Assembly: GCA_023511675.1 (NCBI GenBank)
Contig: JAIMBC010000019.1
Location: forward strand, 1-39,260
Direction of reading: 5' to 3'
Source of the DNA: Pirellulales bacterium
GTDB taxonomy: Bacteria > Planctomycetota > Planctomycetia > Pirellulales > JAIMBC01
DNA length: 39,260 nt
Within the stretch, counting starts at the first letter, position 1; each line of letters starts with the position of its first letter. A program made the translations under genes and the position numbers. Shown here one piece after another: positions 20,510 through 29,854 of the stretch. The notes beneath the pieces were generated by a model that did not search any database, had not been told where the DNA came from, and was given only the letters and a program-made list of their open reading frames with translations.

Positions 20510-20755
20510 ACGTGCCCGTTGGCCCAAATCTCTTGCCCGCGTCGCCGCGGGCCCAGCACACACGGAGAGCTGATCGGAATGAACATGCCCACTTCCTCAG
20601 CCAGCTTCGCCGTGGAGTACCTGCCAGTGCGTCTCCGTCGCCGCACCTGCTCGAGCCAGTTCTCGATCTCCAGGGAGCGTTGGTTCCGAATGCCCTCCTC
20701 TCTTTGGTGCTTGCTGCCTGTATATCGCCTTCAGGTAGCGTCATCGAGCTTCGGC
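20510..20755 (-). pseudogene. Possible gene remnant on the minus strand
   Basis: A minus-strand frame open from about 20755 to a TGA near 20480 reads protein-like in its first half (GIRNQRSLEIENWLEQVRRR, then YSTAKLAEEVGM), but has no ATG/GTG start with an RBS before the coding-like part and an in-frame TGA just upstream. It is not on the ORF track. I cannot name a family. It may be a decayed gene or chance; the neighbouring DNA is repeat-rich. Confidence 0.22.
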
Positions 20756-20840
20756 GCGACCTGCCGGCGGCGTTCTCCGCACCGCACTGTCGGCCACACT
20801 CAGCCTCCGGCCGGGTTGTGATTCAAGCAGCGCCGGCCCG

Positions 20841-20954
20841 CCTGGCCAGGCCGGCAAGGACCTGGCCAGGCCGGCAAGGAGGGGGGGGCTGCCTCTGCGG
20901 TCAATAGCCCACGCCAGGATCAGCCGCCGGCGTTGACGTCAGCCGCCGGCGTTG
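20841..20954. repeat. Short perfect tandem duplications at the wecB 3' end
   Basis: A 20-bp unit CCTGGCCAGGCCGGCAAGGA is repeated exactly twice at 20841-20880. A 19-bp-period repeat with CAGCCGCCGGCGTTG occurs at 20921-20935 and 20940-20954; the second pair spans the wecB stop codon, so the stop context itself has been duplicated. Confidence 0.7.
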
Positions 20955-22150
20955 CCAGAGGCGCCGTGGGCGGGGCATAAGGGGGCATGGTCCTCGCAGC
21001 GCGCGGCAGCTCGGCCGTTTTCGCTGGGGTCGAACTCCCACGCCCGCCCCACCATGAGGTCTACAATGCGTCGCGCGGCGCGGCCGTCGCCAAAGGGATT
21101 GGGGCGGGCGCTGTTCGATTCGCCTCGCGGCATCTGTAAATGTTTGGAAACGGCAGCAACGATGCGCTCGACATTGGTGCCGACCAGCGTGGCGAGGCCG
21201 GCGTGAACGGCCTCGGGACGTTCCGTGGTCTCGCGCATCACGACCACCGGCTTGCCCAGAGAAGGGGCTTCCTCCTGCACGCCGCCGGAGTCGGTGAGGA
21301 CCACCGTGGCGCGATCCATCAGCCAGACAAACTCCGGATAGGGGAGCGGTGGCAGCAGGTGGATGTTGGCACGGCCGCGCAGCAGGGCCTGCACGGTGTG
21401 GCAGACGCGTGGATTGAGATGCACGGGATAGACGTACTCGACCTCGGGGTGGGCGGCGGCCAGGCGGGAGATGGCAGTGCAGATCCGCTCCATGCCGGGG
21501 CCGAAGCTTTCGCGGCGGTGGCCGGTAATCAGCACCAGCGGCCGTTCGCCGAGGAAGGCATACTTGTCTCTCCAGTAGGCCTGGCGGCAGCGTTCGCGCT
21601 GAAGGGTCCACAGCAGGGCATCGACCACGGTGTTGCCTGTCACGTGCACGCGAGCGGGCACGGCTCCCTCGCGGATGAGGTTCTGGGCGGCCCAGGCCGT
21701 GGGGGCGCAGTGCAGGGCAGCAGCCAGGGAGGCCACGCGGCGGTTGAATTCTTCGGGAAATGGCGCGGCGAGATTGCCCGTTCTCAACCCCGCCTCGACG
21801 TGCACGAACGGCACGCGCCGGTAAAAGGCCGCCAGGCTGGCGGCCAGTACCGTGGTCGTATCGCCCTGCGCCGCCACACAGTGCGGTTGATAGTGGTGCA
21901 ACACGTCGTCCAGGGCTGCCAGCGCGCGTGCCGCCACCTCCGCGGGCGACTGATCGGGGCGCATCACGTGCAGCTCCACCTCGCAGCGCAGCTCAAAATA
22001 CTGGGTTGCTTGAAACAGCAACTCGCGGTGCTGGCCGGTGCAGCAAACCACCGGCTCGATCTCAGCGGGCCGCCGCATGCATTCATGCACGATGGGCGCC
22101 ATCTTGACCGCCTCCGGCCGCGTACCGACCACTAGCAGCGCTCGTAACAT
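20939..22150 (-). CDS. wecB: UDP-N-acetylglucosamine 2-epimerase (non-hydrolysing)
   Basis: This 403-residue enzyme interconverts UDP-GlcNAc and UDP-ManNAc for surface polysaccharide. The start at 22150 (MLRALLVVGTRPEAVKMAP) is chosen because GGAGG lies 5 bases upstream; the track start 171 bases earlier is over-extended. The N-terminal Rossmann domain shows CTGQHRELL, AAQGDTTTVLAASLAAFY and VHVEAGLRTG. The C-terminal domain shows LITGHRRESFG, YPVHLNP, TDSGGVQEEAPSLGKPVVVMRETTERPEAV and GTN. The last 30 residues (after DLMVGR) are a low-complexity tail running into tandem repeats. It lies downstream of dus on the same strand. Confidence 0.95.
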   Translation of the reverse strand: MLRALLVVGTRPEAVKMAPIVHECMRRPAEIEPVVCCTGQHRELLFQATQYFELRCEVELHVMRPDQSPAEVAARALAALDDVLHHYQPHCVAAQGDTTTVLAASLAAFYRRVPFVHVEAGLRTGNLAAPFPEEFNRRVASLAAALHCAPTAWAAQNLIREGAVPARVHVTGNTVVDALLWTLQRERCRQAYWRDKYAFLGERPLVLITGHRRESFGPGMERICTAISRLAAAHPEVEYVYPVHLNPRVCHTVQALLRGRANIHLLPPLPYPEFVWLMDRATVVLTDSGGVQEEAPSLGKPVVVMRETTERPEAVHAGLATLVGTNVERIVAAVSKHLQMPRGESNSARPNPFGDGRAARRIVDLMVGRAWEFDPSENGRAAARCEDHAPLCPAHGASGNAGG

Positions 22151-22293
22151 GGCTCCCTCCTTGCCTGCGGCGATGGTGGCTATCCTGAGATCACGCGGTG
22201 GGCGGGGCCGCTTGCCTCCTTGGTAGGCGCTGCTGCGATGGTCTGGTGGTCTGCATCGCCGCCACGCTGGACCGTTCGTCTGGGCAAGCATTT

Positions 22294-22336
22294 GGCCCGG
22301 CCGCCTGGCCGGCCGCGCCACCGGCGCGGCCGGGCC
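22294..22336 (-). terminator. GC-rich hairpin between dus and wecB
   Basis: GGCCCGGCCG (22294-22303) and CGGCCGGGCC (22327-22336) form a perfect 10-bp stem about 30 bases after the dus stop. There is no T-run, so it may be a weak or Rho-assisted terminator or an mRNA-stabilising hairpin. Confidence 0.4.
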
Positions 22337-22366
22337 GCCCTCTGCTTGCGCGGCAAGGCAGGTATG

Positions 22367-23431
22367 TCACACGGCCTGGCACGTCTCGTACTCCTGCCCC
22401 TCGGGCAGGGCCGGGGCGTAGCAGCCGGGAAGATCCTCCGCATAAAACCTTTCGAGCACGGCGTGCCAGTCGGCCGGCCGGGAAACCGAGACAAAGGCTT
22501 CTCGCACCTCGTGGTAGTGCGGGTGCAGGCGTGCGTACTTGATGCCGAACTTGCGCATCTGTCTGCCGCATCGTTCGGGCCCATACAGCTCTTCGGCCAG
22601 GCGAAAATGTTCGCGCAGCACCTCCCGTTGCTCGAACACGCTTGGCGGCGGCGGCAGCGGAAGGCCGGCCGCCAGGGCGCGCGCCTGGGCGAAGATCCAG
22701 GGATTGCCGATGGCGCCGCGGGCCACGGTGACGCCGTCCACGCCCGTTCCGCGCAACATGTCCAGGCAGGCCTGGGCAGTGAACAGGTCTCCGCTGCCCA
22801 GCACGGTGCGCCTGCCCGCGGCACGCTTTACCTCTGCCAGAAACGTCCAGTCGCTGGGCCCCAGGTAGCGCTGCACAACCGTACGGCCATGCACCGTGAT
22901 CGCCGAGACGCCGCGCTGCCATGCGCCCTCGAAGATCTGAAAGAAGCGGTCGCGGCTGGCGGCCGAATCGTCCAGCCCGCGGCGCATCTTCAACGTCACC
23001 GGCACGTGCGGCGGCACGGCATCCCGCACGCGCGACACCACCTCCAGCGCCGCCTGCGGCTGGCTCAAATACCAGCCGCCGCGGCAGCGGCCCAGCACCT
23101 TCTTCACCGGACAGCCGAAGTTGATGTCGATGACATCAAATCCCAGGCCGGCCAGCTCGGCGGCCGCCGCGGCAAACTCGGCGGGCTCGCTCCCCATGAG
23201 CTGCGCCGCCACGGGATGGTCTGCGTCGTCCACACGCACGTGCCGGCGCAGCCGCTTGCCGGCTTGCAAGACCATGCGATCCAGCACCACCTCGCACAGC
23301 GCGTACGAGGCGCCCATCCGCCGCGACACCAACCGCATGGCCAGGTCGCTGTAGCCCGAGAGCGCCGCCTGCACCACGGGGAATCCCACGTGCAGCGTGC
23401 CGATGCGCAGTACGGGCAGGGCGTGTTCCAT
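22367..23431 (-). CDS. tRNA-dihydrouridine synthase (Dus family)
   Basis: This 354-residue flavoenzyme reduces specific uridines in tRNA to dihydrouridine using FMN and NADPH. The FMN-binding barrel starts PVVQAALSGYSDLAMR. The catalytic Cys is in DINFGCPVKKVLGR, followed by TLKMRRG, ITVHGRT and the phosphate-binding GSGDLF and GVTVARGAIGNPWIF. The C-terminal helical domain holds the tRNA-recognition part. Overall it is closest in layout to DusB, but the subtype is not certain. It sits between rnd and wecB, 224 bases after the rnd stop. Length is typical. Confidence 0.93.
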   Translation of the reverse strand: MEHALPVLRIGTLHVGFPVVQAALSGYSDLAMRLVSRRMGASYALCEVVLDRMVLQAGKRLRRHVRVDDADHPVAAQLMGSEPAEFAAAAAELAGLGFDVIDINFGCPVKKVLGRCRGGWYLSQPQAALEVVSRVRDAVPPHVPVTLKMRRGLDDSAASRDRFFQIFEGAWQRGVSAITVHGRTVVQRYLGPSDWTFLAEVKRAAGRRTVLGSGDLFTAQACLDMLRGTGVDGVTVARGAIGNPWIFAQARALAAGLPLPPPPSVFEQREVLREHFRLAEELYGPERCGRQMRKFGIKYARLHPHYHEVREAFVSVSRPADWHAVLERFYAEDLPGCYAPALPEGQEYETCQAV

Positions 23432-23655
23432 GCCTGCGATTCTGGGTCCGGCCCATTCAGCAGGTCAAGGCCAACCTGCGCAAAAGCGGCCGGGGCCGGA
23501 AGGGGCCAGGCCATATGGCGGGTCGATCATCGCCAGGTCGGCGCAGCGGGCAGGGGTGCCAGTGGGCCAGGGCCGTCATGGGGCCGAGGGGGACAGGAGC
23601 GCGGACTGGAACCTCGGGGCGGCAGGGCGCACGCCTCGGCCGGCAGGGGCGGCGG

Positions 23656-24846
23656 TCACGCCTCGGGAAGCGGCTGGATTTCCAGCGGTGTGTCCGAGCG
23701 TGGGTCGCGGACGCGGATGGCGAGCTTGCCGGCCAGCAGGTCGTCGAGAACGCGCCCGACGACCTGAGCGCGCCAGCCCTGGGTGAGCAGGGGAGGGGGG
23801 TATTGAGGATCACTTTCACCAAGCCGCCAGGCGATGAAGGCACGCACGTCGTTGGCCGTACCGACCAGGGAGGGAGCGATCTGCGCATTGCGGCAGACGC
23901 TTCCCAGAGCAGACGAGAGCAACTGGCTGAGCAAGGTGAACTGGCTGTTGTCGAAGCGTGGGGGGGGGTGGGGCAAGTCGGTTTGGGGCAGCAGCAGGGC
24001 CCGTTCGATGGCGGCGGCCAGATCCGGGATCAGCGGCCGCAGGTCCCTGCGTTCCATGCCCCGCAGGGTCTGGATCTGGCGTGGGTCTGCGGTGCCGCGG
24101 CGGGCCAACTCCACAATCAGGTCGTCGCGGAGGACTGTTTTTGCGGGCCGGTTGCGAGCGGCGGCCTCCGCTTCTCGCCAGCGCCACAGCTCGCGGACAA
24201 TAGCCTGGGCACGGGGAGAAAGCCCCGCACCGCCGGTCAGGCGCCGCCAGCGTTCTCGGCCGCGAGCCTCGGCCAGCTCGGCCAGCCAGGCAGTAGTCTC
24301 TTCCTCCAACCAGGCTACTCTCTCCAAACGCACCAGCCGCTCGTGCAACAAATTGCGTAGCGGGATCAGGTAGCGTACATCCTCCGCCGCGTAGGCGAGT
24401 TGGTGGCTGGTGAGCGGCCGCTGGGACCAGTCGCTGCGTGTTTCGCCCTTGCGCGGTGAAACTTCCAGCAACTGCGTTACCAGATTGCGATAGCCCGCCG
24501 GATACTGCATGCCGATCATGCCCGCGGCAAGCTGGACATCGAACAGCCGCGCCGGCGGCCGGCCCACCGCCTCCAGTGAGAACATCACCTCCTCGCGGCC
24601 GGCGTGGACCACCGTCTCGTGCCCCCCGTCGGCCAGCAGCTCCCATAATGGCCGCAGATCGCCGATCGCCAGCGGATCGACCAGCACCGCCGTGCCATCA
24701 GGCAGGGCCAACTGCACGAGGCACAACTGCGTGCGGTACGTCCGCTCGGAGATGAACTCCGTATCCAGCGCAATCTGGGTGCTGGCAGCCAGTTTGCCGC
24801 ACCAGCGTTCAAGCTGCGGGCGGGTCTGCACAAGCTCCGGGCGCAC
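23656..24846 (-). CDS. rnd: Ribonuclease D-type 3'-5' exonuclease
   Basis: This 396-residue DEDDy exonuclease trims 3' ends of tRNA and other small RNAs. Exo I is LDTEFISE (Asp28, Glu30), Exo II is the VHAGREEVMF to LFDVQLAAGMIG region, and Exo III is LAYAAEDVRYLIPL with the Tyr. An HRDC-type helical domain follows (about 205-290), and a second C-terminal domain completes the usual length. The start is GTG at 24846, four bases after the antiporter stop, so the two are one transcript; its own RBS is weak, which suggests coupling. Confidence 0.93.
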   Translation of the reverse strand: MRPELVQTRPQLERWCGKLAASTQIALDTEFISERTYRTQLCLVQLALPDGTAVLVDPLAIGDLRPLWELLADGGHETVVHAGREEVMFSLEAVGRPPARLFDVQLAAGMIGMQYPAGYRNLVTQLLEVSPRKGETRSDWSQRPLTSHQLAYAAEDVRYLIPLRNLLHERLVRLERVAWLEEETTAWLAELAEARGRERWRRLTGGAGLSPRAQAIVRELWRWREAEAAARNRPAKTVLRDDLIVELARRGTADPRQIQTLRGMERRDLRPLIPDLAAAIERALLLPQTDLPHPPPRFDNSQFTLLSQLLSSALGSVCRNAQIAPSLVGTANDVRAFIAWRLGESDPQYPPPLLTQGWRAQVVGRVLDDLLAGKLAIRVRDPRSDTPLEIQPLPEA

Positions 24847-24850
24847 GGCG

Positions 24851-26440
24851 TTAGAAAAAGATCAGCGTTACCAGGATGAACAACGGCAGCAGCACGCCGC
24901 CACTGTAGAGCAAATAGCCGAAGAAGCTGGGCATGCGCACGCCCGCCTTCTCGGCAATGGTCTTGACCATGAAGTTCGGACCGTTGCCGATGTAGGTGTT
25001 GGCACCCATGAACACGGCTCCCAGGCTGACCGCTGCGAGCAGATTACCGCGGGCGCCCTCGACGGCCACACCGGCCACCGTGGCGGCACCCTGCACATCG
25101 AGGGCGCGGGCCGTCTCCAGGAACACGAGGTAGGTGGGGGCATTGTCCAGCACGCTTGAGAGCGTACCGGTTGCCCAGAAGAAATGCCAAGCTGTGGCCA
25201 GGGGCAAGCGGTCTCCGTAGGCATTGAGCATCTGCAAGGCCGGCTGCATGCAGATGAAGATCCCTGCAAACAGGGCCGCCACCTCGAGAATGGCGCCGTA
25301 GCTGAACTTGTTGGCGGCGCGCACGGCGGGATTGCCTAGCCACAGCGAAAGTCCTACCAGCCCCAGCAGCACCACCTCACGCAGATACAGCCAGGGATGC
25401 CAGTGCGTCCCCGGAAATGCCTTGCTCGGATCCAGCAGGGCCACAGCCAGGATCACGCCGGCCAACAGCGGCACATTCGGCAGCAGCCCGGAGAACTGCA
25501 ATCGCCGGGTCAACCGCTCATCCCGCGTGATGTCGCGCGCTGTCTCCCGCGGATAGGCAATCCAGCGATCCCAAACATAATAGATCGCCAGCAGGCAGGC
25601 ATTCACCACGAGCCACTCCTGCCACAGGGACATGGTCCAGAGGAAATCGACCCCCTGCAAGTAGCCGAGGAACAGGGGCGGATCGCCGATGGGCAGCAGG
25701 CAGCCGCCGCAGTTGCACACGATGAAGATGAAGAAGATCACCGTGTGCTGCACGTGCTTGCGTTCGCTGTTGGTTTCCAGCAGTGGCCGGATCAGCAGCA
25801 TCGCCGCACCGGTGGTGCCCACAAAACTCGCCAGCAGACCGCCAATGGTCAGAAAGGCCGTGTTCACGGCGGGATGGGCGCGCAGGTCGCCCTCCACGCG
25901 AATGCCGCCGGTAATGGTGTACAGCGCGAACAGCAGCGTGATGAACGGAACGAAGTCAGCCAGAATGGCGTTTTGCAACACGGTCCAGGCGAGCTGCCAG
26001 GAGATGCCCGTGGCTGCCGGCTCCACCTCGGCGTGCCCCAGGAAGTGCCGCTCGATGGGATGGCTGTGCCAGAACGCGTAATACGCCAGGGTGATCAGCC
26101 CCAAGCCTGCCGCCACGTAGAACTTGTGCAGGTTGCTCTCCCACCAATGTTCTGTGCGGTGGATCAGGGGCAGCACGGCAATCGCCCCCAGCAGCAGGGC
26201 GAAGGGCAGCACCATGGCCAACGGCGGCGGCTCGTAGACGTGTGCGGCCGCCGCGTGCTCCGAGGCCACGATCAGCCGAGTGGCCGTCTGGGGCCAGTTC
26301 ATCGCCAGCGCTGCCACATAGGCCGCCACCACCGCGGCAACGGCCAGCACCAACGGCGACACCGCCGTACGCTGCCACAAACGACTCACCCTCCCGGCGC
26401 GCATCTCCCTCCCTTCCAGCATGGTGACCAGTTGCGACAT
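24851..26440 (-). CDS. Cation antiporter / citrate-transporter-like membrane protein
   Basis: This is a 529-residue polytopic inner-membrane protein of the ion transporter (CitMHS/NhaD-like) superfamily with about 12 hydrophobic segments. Signature motifs are [37 protein letters not shown] and [15 protein letters not shown], where Asp and Asn in broken helices bind the ion in this superfamily. Sodium/proton exchange is the commonest role, but substrate cannot be read from sequence. The start at 26440 has GGAG 8 bases upstream; an internal ATG at 26404 behind GGGAGG is the alternative. The 128-residue N-terminal extension in the track is non-coding. It is followed closely by rnd. Confidence 0.8.
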   Translation of the reverse strand: MSQLVTMLEGREMRAGRVSRLWQRTAVSPLVLAVAAVVAAYVAALAMNWPQTATRLIVASEHAAAAHVYEPPPLAMVLPFALLLGAIAVLPLIHRTEHWWESNLHKFYVAAGLGLITLAYYAFWHSHPIERHFLGHAEVEPAATGISWQLAWTVLQNAILADFVPFITLLFALYTITGGIRVEGDLRAHPAVNTAFLTIGGLLASFVGTTGAAMLLIRPLLETNSERKHVQHTVIFFIFIVCNCGGCLLPIGDPPLFLGYLQGVDFLWTMSLWQEWLVVNACLLAIYYVWDRWIAYPRETARDITRDERLTRRLQFSGLLPNVPLLAGVILAVALLDPSKAFPGTHWHPWLYLREVVLLGLVGLSLWLGNPAVRAANKFSYGAILEVAALFAGIFICMQPALQMLNAYGDRLPLATAWHFFWATGTLSSVLDNAPTYLVFLETARALDVQGAATVAGVAVEGARGNLLAAVSLGAVFMGANTYIGNGPNFMVKTIAEKAGVRMPSFFGYLLYSGGVLLPLFILVTLIFF

Positions 26441-26460
26441 GTCGTATCTCCACATGTGCA

Positions 26461-26494
26461 GCCCCGGCCGACCAGCCGGGGCACTGCGTTTATA
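26461..26494 (-). promoter_or_regulatory. Candidate -10 box and 5' hairpin of the antiporter transcript
   Basis: On the minus strand TATAAA (26494-26489) is followed after about 7 bases by GCCCCGGC/GCCGGGGC (26482-26461), a perfect 8-bp stem with a 6-base loop. If transcription starts about 7 bases after the -10, the mRNA would begin with this hairpin. No clear -35 is seen. The rest of 26495-26893 shows no gene or repeat I can support. Confidence 0.3.
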
Positions 26495-26893
26495 ACCGAT
26501 TTGCTCGCGGCCATGAGCGCCCATGTACAGCCAGTGGCACAAGTCTGGCGGTGCATGGCCCCACGGCCCGGCCCTGACCGCGGCGCCGAGGCGGCACCTT
26601 GCCTGCGGCGGGCGACACGTACAAATCTCGCTTACAGTTTGCGCCTTGCGCCCGAATTCGCCCGCCTGCGGCCTGAACGTCCCCCAGGCACTCACACACC
26701 CCTGGCCTGTCCCAGCGGGCAGGCCCTGCCGTCCAGCGCGGGTCAGGCGAACTTCAATATGTGTACGGCCCGGCCCCCCGGGCAGGTTCTGCCGAGTGCA
26801 GGAGCCGTAGCGGCCCCGCCACATGCGGGCGGCGTGCCCGGCCCAGCGGCTGCACGCGGGGAGTGCCTGCCAGCCACCTGACGGACGGCCGCC

Positions 26894-28108
26894 CTATGGC
26901 CCTGTGTACGCCGGCGGCCTGATCAGCGCGTCCAGCGCCACCAGCCCTCCCGCATCGGCCTGCAACGTGGCTCGCATCCCCTCGGGCACGCCGAAATGGT
27001 CATGGGCCTGCACGCCCCTGCGAATTCCCTCGATCTCCACGCTGCCGCGCCCCCGCACAATCGACACAATCCGAAAACTGTCCAGCGGATAGGCAAAGCT
27101 GCCCTGAGCCACGCGGCTGATGGCCAGCTCCAGCCCGCCGCTGCCCTGGCGGTTGGTGACTGCATGGGGGATCAGTATCTGCCGGCGGGTAGCAGATGCC
27201 ATCTCGGCGTGGCGGATGTGCCGTTCGAGATAGATCATCTGCTTGAAGGGAGGGCTGTCTCGGTCGACCAGCGTGGTCAGCTCTTCCCAGGGCCTCGGCT
27301 GCGGCTCGACATCCAGAAACACGCCCCAGCCGCCGTGACGCAGCGATCCGAAGACGAACGGGACGTGGTGGACTTCATCTGCGGTGTTCACCCAGCCATG
27401 ATCGGTCTGCGGCGGGATGGGCATGGCATAGCCCTCGTCCACCGCTGCGCGATGCTTGCCCAGCACCGTCAGGCCATGCGTGGGGTGAAATCCCAGATGG
27501 ATCTCCACTCCGTGATGGTGGCGATGGATGGGTACATGCCGATGTTCCTCGCCCAGCCAGGCCAGATTCCAGGAGTGATGGTCTCCGTACACCAGTGGCA
27601 CGATCACAATCCCCAGCCCCGGCACCACAAAGCTGGCCTGCGGCGGGGCAAGCGTATCTTGTGTGAGGTCGAAGCCTGGCGAGCCGGTGATGCTGGACAT
27701 GATCTCGGCAAACCGCAGGCCGACCGACTCGACGCGCCGGTCTTGCGCCGCCTCACGGCTCAGGCTGTCCAGTGCCCGCGCAATGTACTGGTGGTAGCGA
27801 TGCAACGTGGCCACCACCACGCGAAAGTCGCTGGGAACAGCTTCCATGGCCAGATTTGCCGCGTCTGCCAGGGCCTCGCAGGCACGCAGCCGCCACGACT
27901 CGGCCGCGGCCGTGGCGGGCGGCAGGGGCTCCAGCGCCCTGCGCGTGGCGTCGAAGGCCCCGATGGTGTGCTTGCGAAAGGCGTAGCAGTAGAGGCGGGC
28001 GCGCGTGATATCGTCGACAGAGATGTCTGCAGGGCTGCGATGGCGGGCATGGCTGTGGCGGGCCCGATCGAGCAGGTGCTCATAGGCTGGGTGCAGGGCC
28101 AGTTCCAC
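26894..28108 (-). CDS. Two-cupin (bicupin) protein, possibly sugar-related
   Basis: This is a 404-residue protein. The start is GTG at 28108, set by GGAGGAG 7 bases upstream; the track start would put 71 shadow residues in front. Residues 1-130 are a helical domain with no signature I know. The first cupin (about 150-250) has a full metal site, HRHHHGVEIH with a later PPQTDHGW, and a strand HVPFVFGSLRHGG. A second cupin near 320-395 (SFAYPLDSFRIVSIVRGRGSVEI) lacks obvious metal histidines. Bicupins include sugar-phosphate isomerases and dioxygenases, so the reaction is not predicted. It overlaps the SDR gene by 29 bases, which suggests a shared pathway, for example sugar conversion. Confidence 0.7.
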   Translation of the reverse strand: MELALHPAYEHLLDRARHSHARHRSPADISVDDITRARLYCYAFRKHTIGAFDATRRALEPLPPATAAAESWRLRACEALADAANLAMEAVPSDFRVVVATLHRYHQYIARALDSLSREAAQDRRVESVGLRFAEIMSSITGSPGFDLTQDTLAPPQASFVVPGLGIVIVPLVYGDHHSWNLAWLGEEHRHVPIHRHHHGVEIHLGFHPTHGLTVLGKHRAAVDEGYAMPIPPQTDHGWVNTADEVHHVPFVFGSLRHGGWGVFLDVEPQPRPWEELTTLVDRDSPPFKQMIYLERHIRHAEMASATRRQILIPHAVTNRQGSGGLELAISRVAQGSFAYPLDSFRIVSIVRGRGSVEIEGIRRGVQAHDHFGVPEGMRATLQADAGGLVALDALIRPPAYTGP

Positions 28109-29036
28109 GGGCAAGCTCCTCCAGCATGTGGTCCGCCAGCCGGTCCAGATCGAATTGAGGTTGCCAGCCCCAGTCGCGGCGGGCCGAGGCATCCACCACC
28201 CGGCTGGGCCAGCCTTCCAGCAGCCGAACCACATCGGGCTGGGGAGCGAACTCCAACCGCGCGTGCGGCAGCCGCTGGCGGATGCACGCGGCCACGTCGG
28301 CCGCTGTCGGCGACAGGGCATGGATGTTGTACACGCGGCGGCTGAGCTGCCCCGCAGGCGCCTCCAGCAGCGAGACGAATGCGGCCGCTACGTCGTAAAC
28401 ATAGATCAGGGCCGGCGCCGTCTCGGGCCGCACGCGAAAGGTATACCTTCCGGTGCGGGCAGCTTCGATGAATGCACGCGAGACATAGGCGCTGGCCGCC
28501 CCGATGTTCGCGCGCGGCGAAACCACAATCGGAACGCGCAGGCAGCGGAAGTCCAGCCCGTATCGCGCGTGGTAGTAAGCTCCCAGCCGCTCCACTGCGA
28601 CCTTGGTGACGCCATACAACGACTCGGGCCACTGCGAGAAGTCCTCCGGCAGCGGCCGCGGCAGCGTCCCGCCATAGGAGGCCACCGAGCTGGGGAACAG
28701 CACCCGCGATATGCCCCGTTCCAGGCATAACTCCAGCAGGTCGAATGCCGCGTCCACGTTCAGCCGCCAGGCGGCGGAACGCAGCTCCTCGCTGCGGGCA
28801 GACAGCAGCGAGGCAAAGTGCAGCACAGCCTGGGGCCGGAGCTGCTCGAGCAGGGCGCGTAGCAGATCGGGCCTGGTGAGGTCGCAGGAGCGATACCGAC
28901 AGCCCTCGGGCATTCCGGCGGGCGGCTGAGGCGGCAGATCCGCCAGCACCACCTGTTTGCCCAGCTCGAGCAGGGTGTGCGCGGTGTACCATGCCAGGTT
29001 GCCGGCGCCGCCCGTGATCAGGTATGGGGAGTTCAT
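28080..29036 (-). CDS. Extended SDR: NAD-dependent epimerase/dehydratase family
   Basis: This 318-residue Rossmann enzyme acts on a sugar nucleotide or related substrate with bound NAD. The start at 29036 (MNSPYLITGGAGNLAWY) is supported by a promoter whose -10 overlaps the track's earlier start. The TGGAGNLA dinucleotide loop, LHFASLLSARSE, the FPSSVASYGG serine and the YGVTK catalytic Tyr and Lys are all intact. The spacing around YGVTK and the RVPIV region recall both GalE-type epimerases and Tdh-type threonine dehydrogenases; I cannot choose between them. Its 3' end overlaps the bicupin start by 29 bases on the same strand. Confidence 0.85.
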   Translation of the reverse strand: MNSPYLITGGAGNLAWYTAHTLLELGKQVVLADLPPQPPAGMPEGCRYRSCDLTRPDLLRALLEQLRPQAVLHFASLLSARSEELRSAAWRLNVDAAFDLLELCLERGISRVLFPSSVASYGGTLPRPLPEDFSQWPESLYGVTKVAVERLGAYYHARYGLDFRCLRVPIVVSPRANIGAASAYVSRAFIEAARTGRYTFRVRPETAPALIYVYDVAAAFVSLLEAPAGQLSRRVYNIHALSPTAADVAACIRQRLPHARLEFAPQPDVVRLLEGWPSRVVDASARRDWGWQPQFDLDRLADHMLEELARGTGPAPSL

Positions 29037-29073
29037 GAGCCGCGTGTGGGAGTGGGACCTTGGAAGCTGCCTG

Positions 29074-29103
29074 AGCATAGCGCCCTGGCCCGCCTCATTT
29101 CAA
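29074..29103 (-). promoter_or_regulatory. Promoter of the SDR-bicupin operon
   Basis: On the minus strand TTGAAA (29103-29098), an 18-base spacer and TATGCT (29079-29074) lie about 40 bases before the SDR start. The gap 29037-29589 otherwise holds only a GC-rich hairpin (GCGCCGC/GCGGCGC, 29114-29139) and small ORFs without a family signature. Confidence 0.5.
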
Positions 29104-29589
29104 GGATTCGCCGGCGCCGCGCGCAGCGGCGGGCGGCGCGCAGACTGCTTGGCATACATACGGCTGCGATCAGCGGCGTGGCCATTGGGCCGTGTGCGTC
29201 GGTCTGCCGCAGCAGCTCAACAGTACGTGGGGCGCCTTTGCGGCTGGTGCATGGCCAATGGCAAGTAGCCAGGGTGAGCAGCAGCGCCACAGCGCTAGCG
29301 ACGCATGTGCGGGGCGGGGCCGCGGATCAGAGAGCCGCAGCCCGAAGGCTGCAAGGCTGTGGATGCAGCCGGACTGCGCACGGGGTTCAGGCCAGGGCCA
29401 TTGCCCTATCTGCCCGCGCCGGTGGCGCAAGCGGACTGCGCAAGGTGTGCAGGCTGCGTGGGTTTGGGTCGGAGGATCGCTGCCGGGCCTACGGCACAGC
29501 GGGCCGGCCGCTTGAGGAAGGTCCACGAAGGCGTGCCGCATGGCCAACCGCGCTGTGCACAGACGGGCCGGTGCGGTTTCCAGGCGGCG

Positions 29590-29820
29590 TCATGGCAGCC
29601 AGCGGCGTGCCAGCCAGGCGAGCGCTGTCAGCAGCAGACTGATCAACAGGCAGCTCGTCAGCGGCACATACAGCTTGAAGCCAGGCCGTTCGATACGGAT
29701 GTCTCCCGGCAGCCTGCCCAGCCAGGAGGGCCAGGCACCTGCCAGCCAGACCAGTCCAGCCAGCACGAGCAGCAGGCCAAGTAGGATCAAGAGCCACGCG
29801 ATGCGGGTATCGGGCGGCAT
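29590..29820 (-). CDS. DUF2905 small membrane protein
   Basis: This is a 76-residue protein with two hydrophobic segments (WLLILLGLLLVLAGLVWLA, about 7-25, and TSCLLISLLLTALAWLA near the C-terminus) around the family-defining loop GRLPGDIRIERPGFKLYVPL. The start at 29820 fits the usual family length of about 70 residues; the track start adds 28 residues that overlap the GGDEF gene. The function of this widespread family is unknown. It follows the GGDEF gene by 34 bases on the same strand. Confidence 0.88.
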   Translation of the reverse strand: MPPDTRIAWLLILLGLLLVLAGLVWLAGAWPSWLGRLPGDIRIERPGFKLYVPLTSCLLISLLLTALAWLARRWLP

Positions 29821-29854
29821 GAGGAGAGCTGGGCGGGCATCCGCCAGGATGCGG

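Noticed and set aside
25397-28345. Long plus-strand ORFs of 494 and 449 residues
   Set aside because: They are antisense shadows of the antiporter and the bicupin; His/Gln-rich products are typical of such shadows.
29170-29547. Minus-strand 125-residue ORF
   Set aside because: Composition is shadow-like and there is no RBS; nothing similar is known to me.
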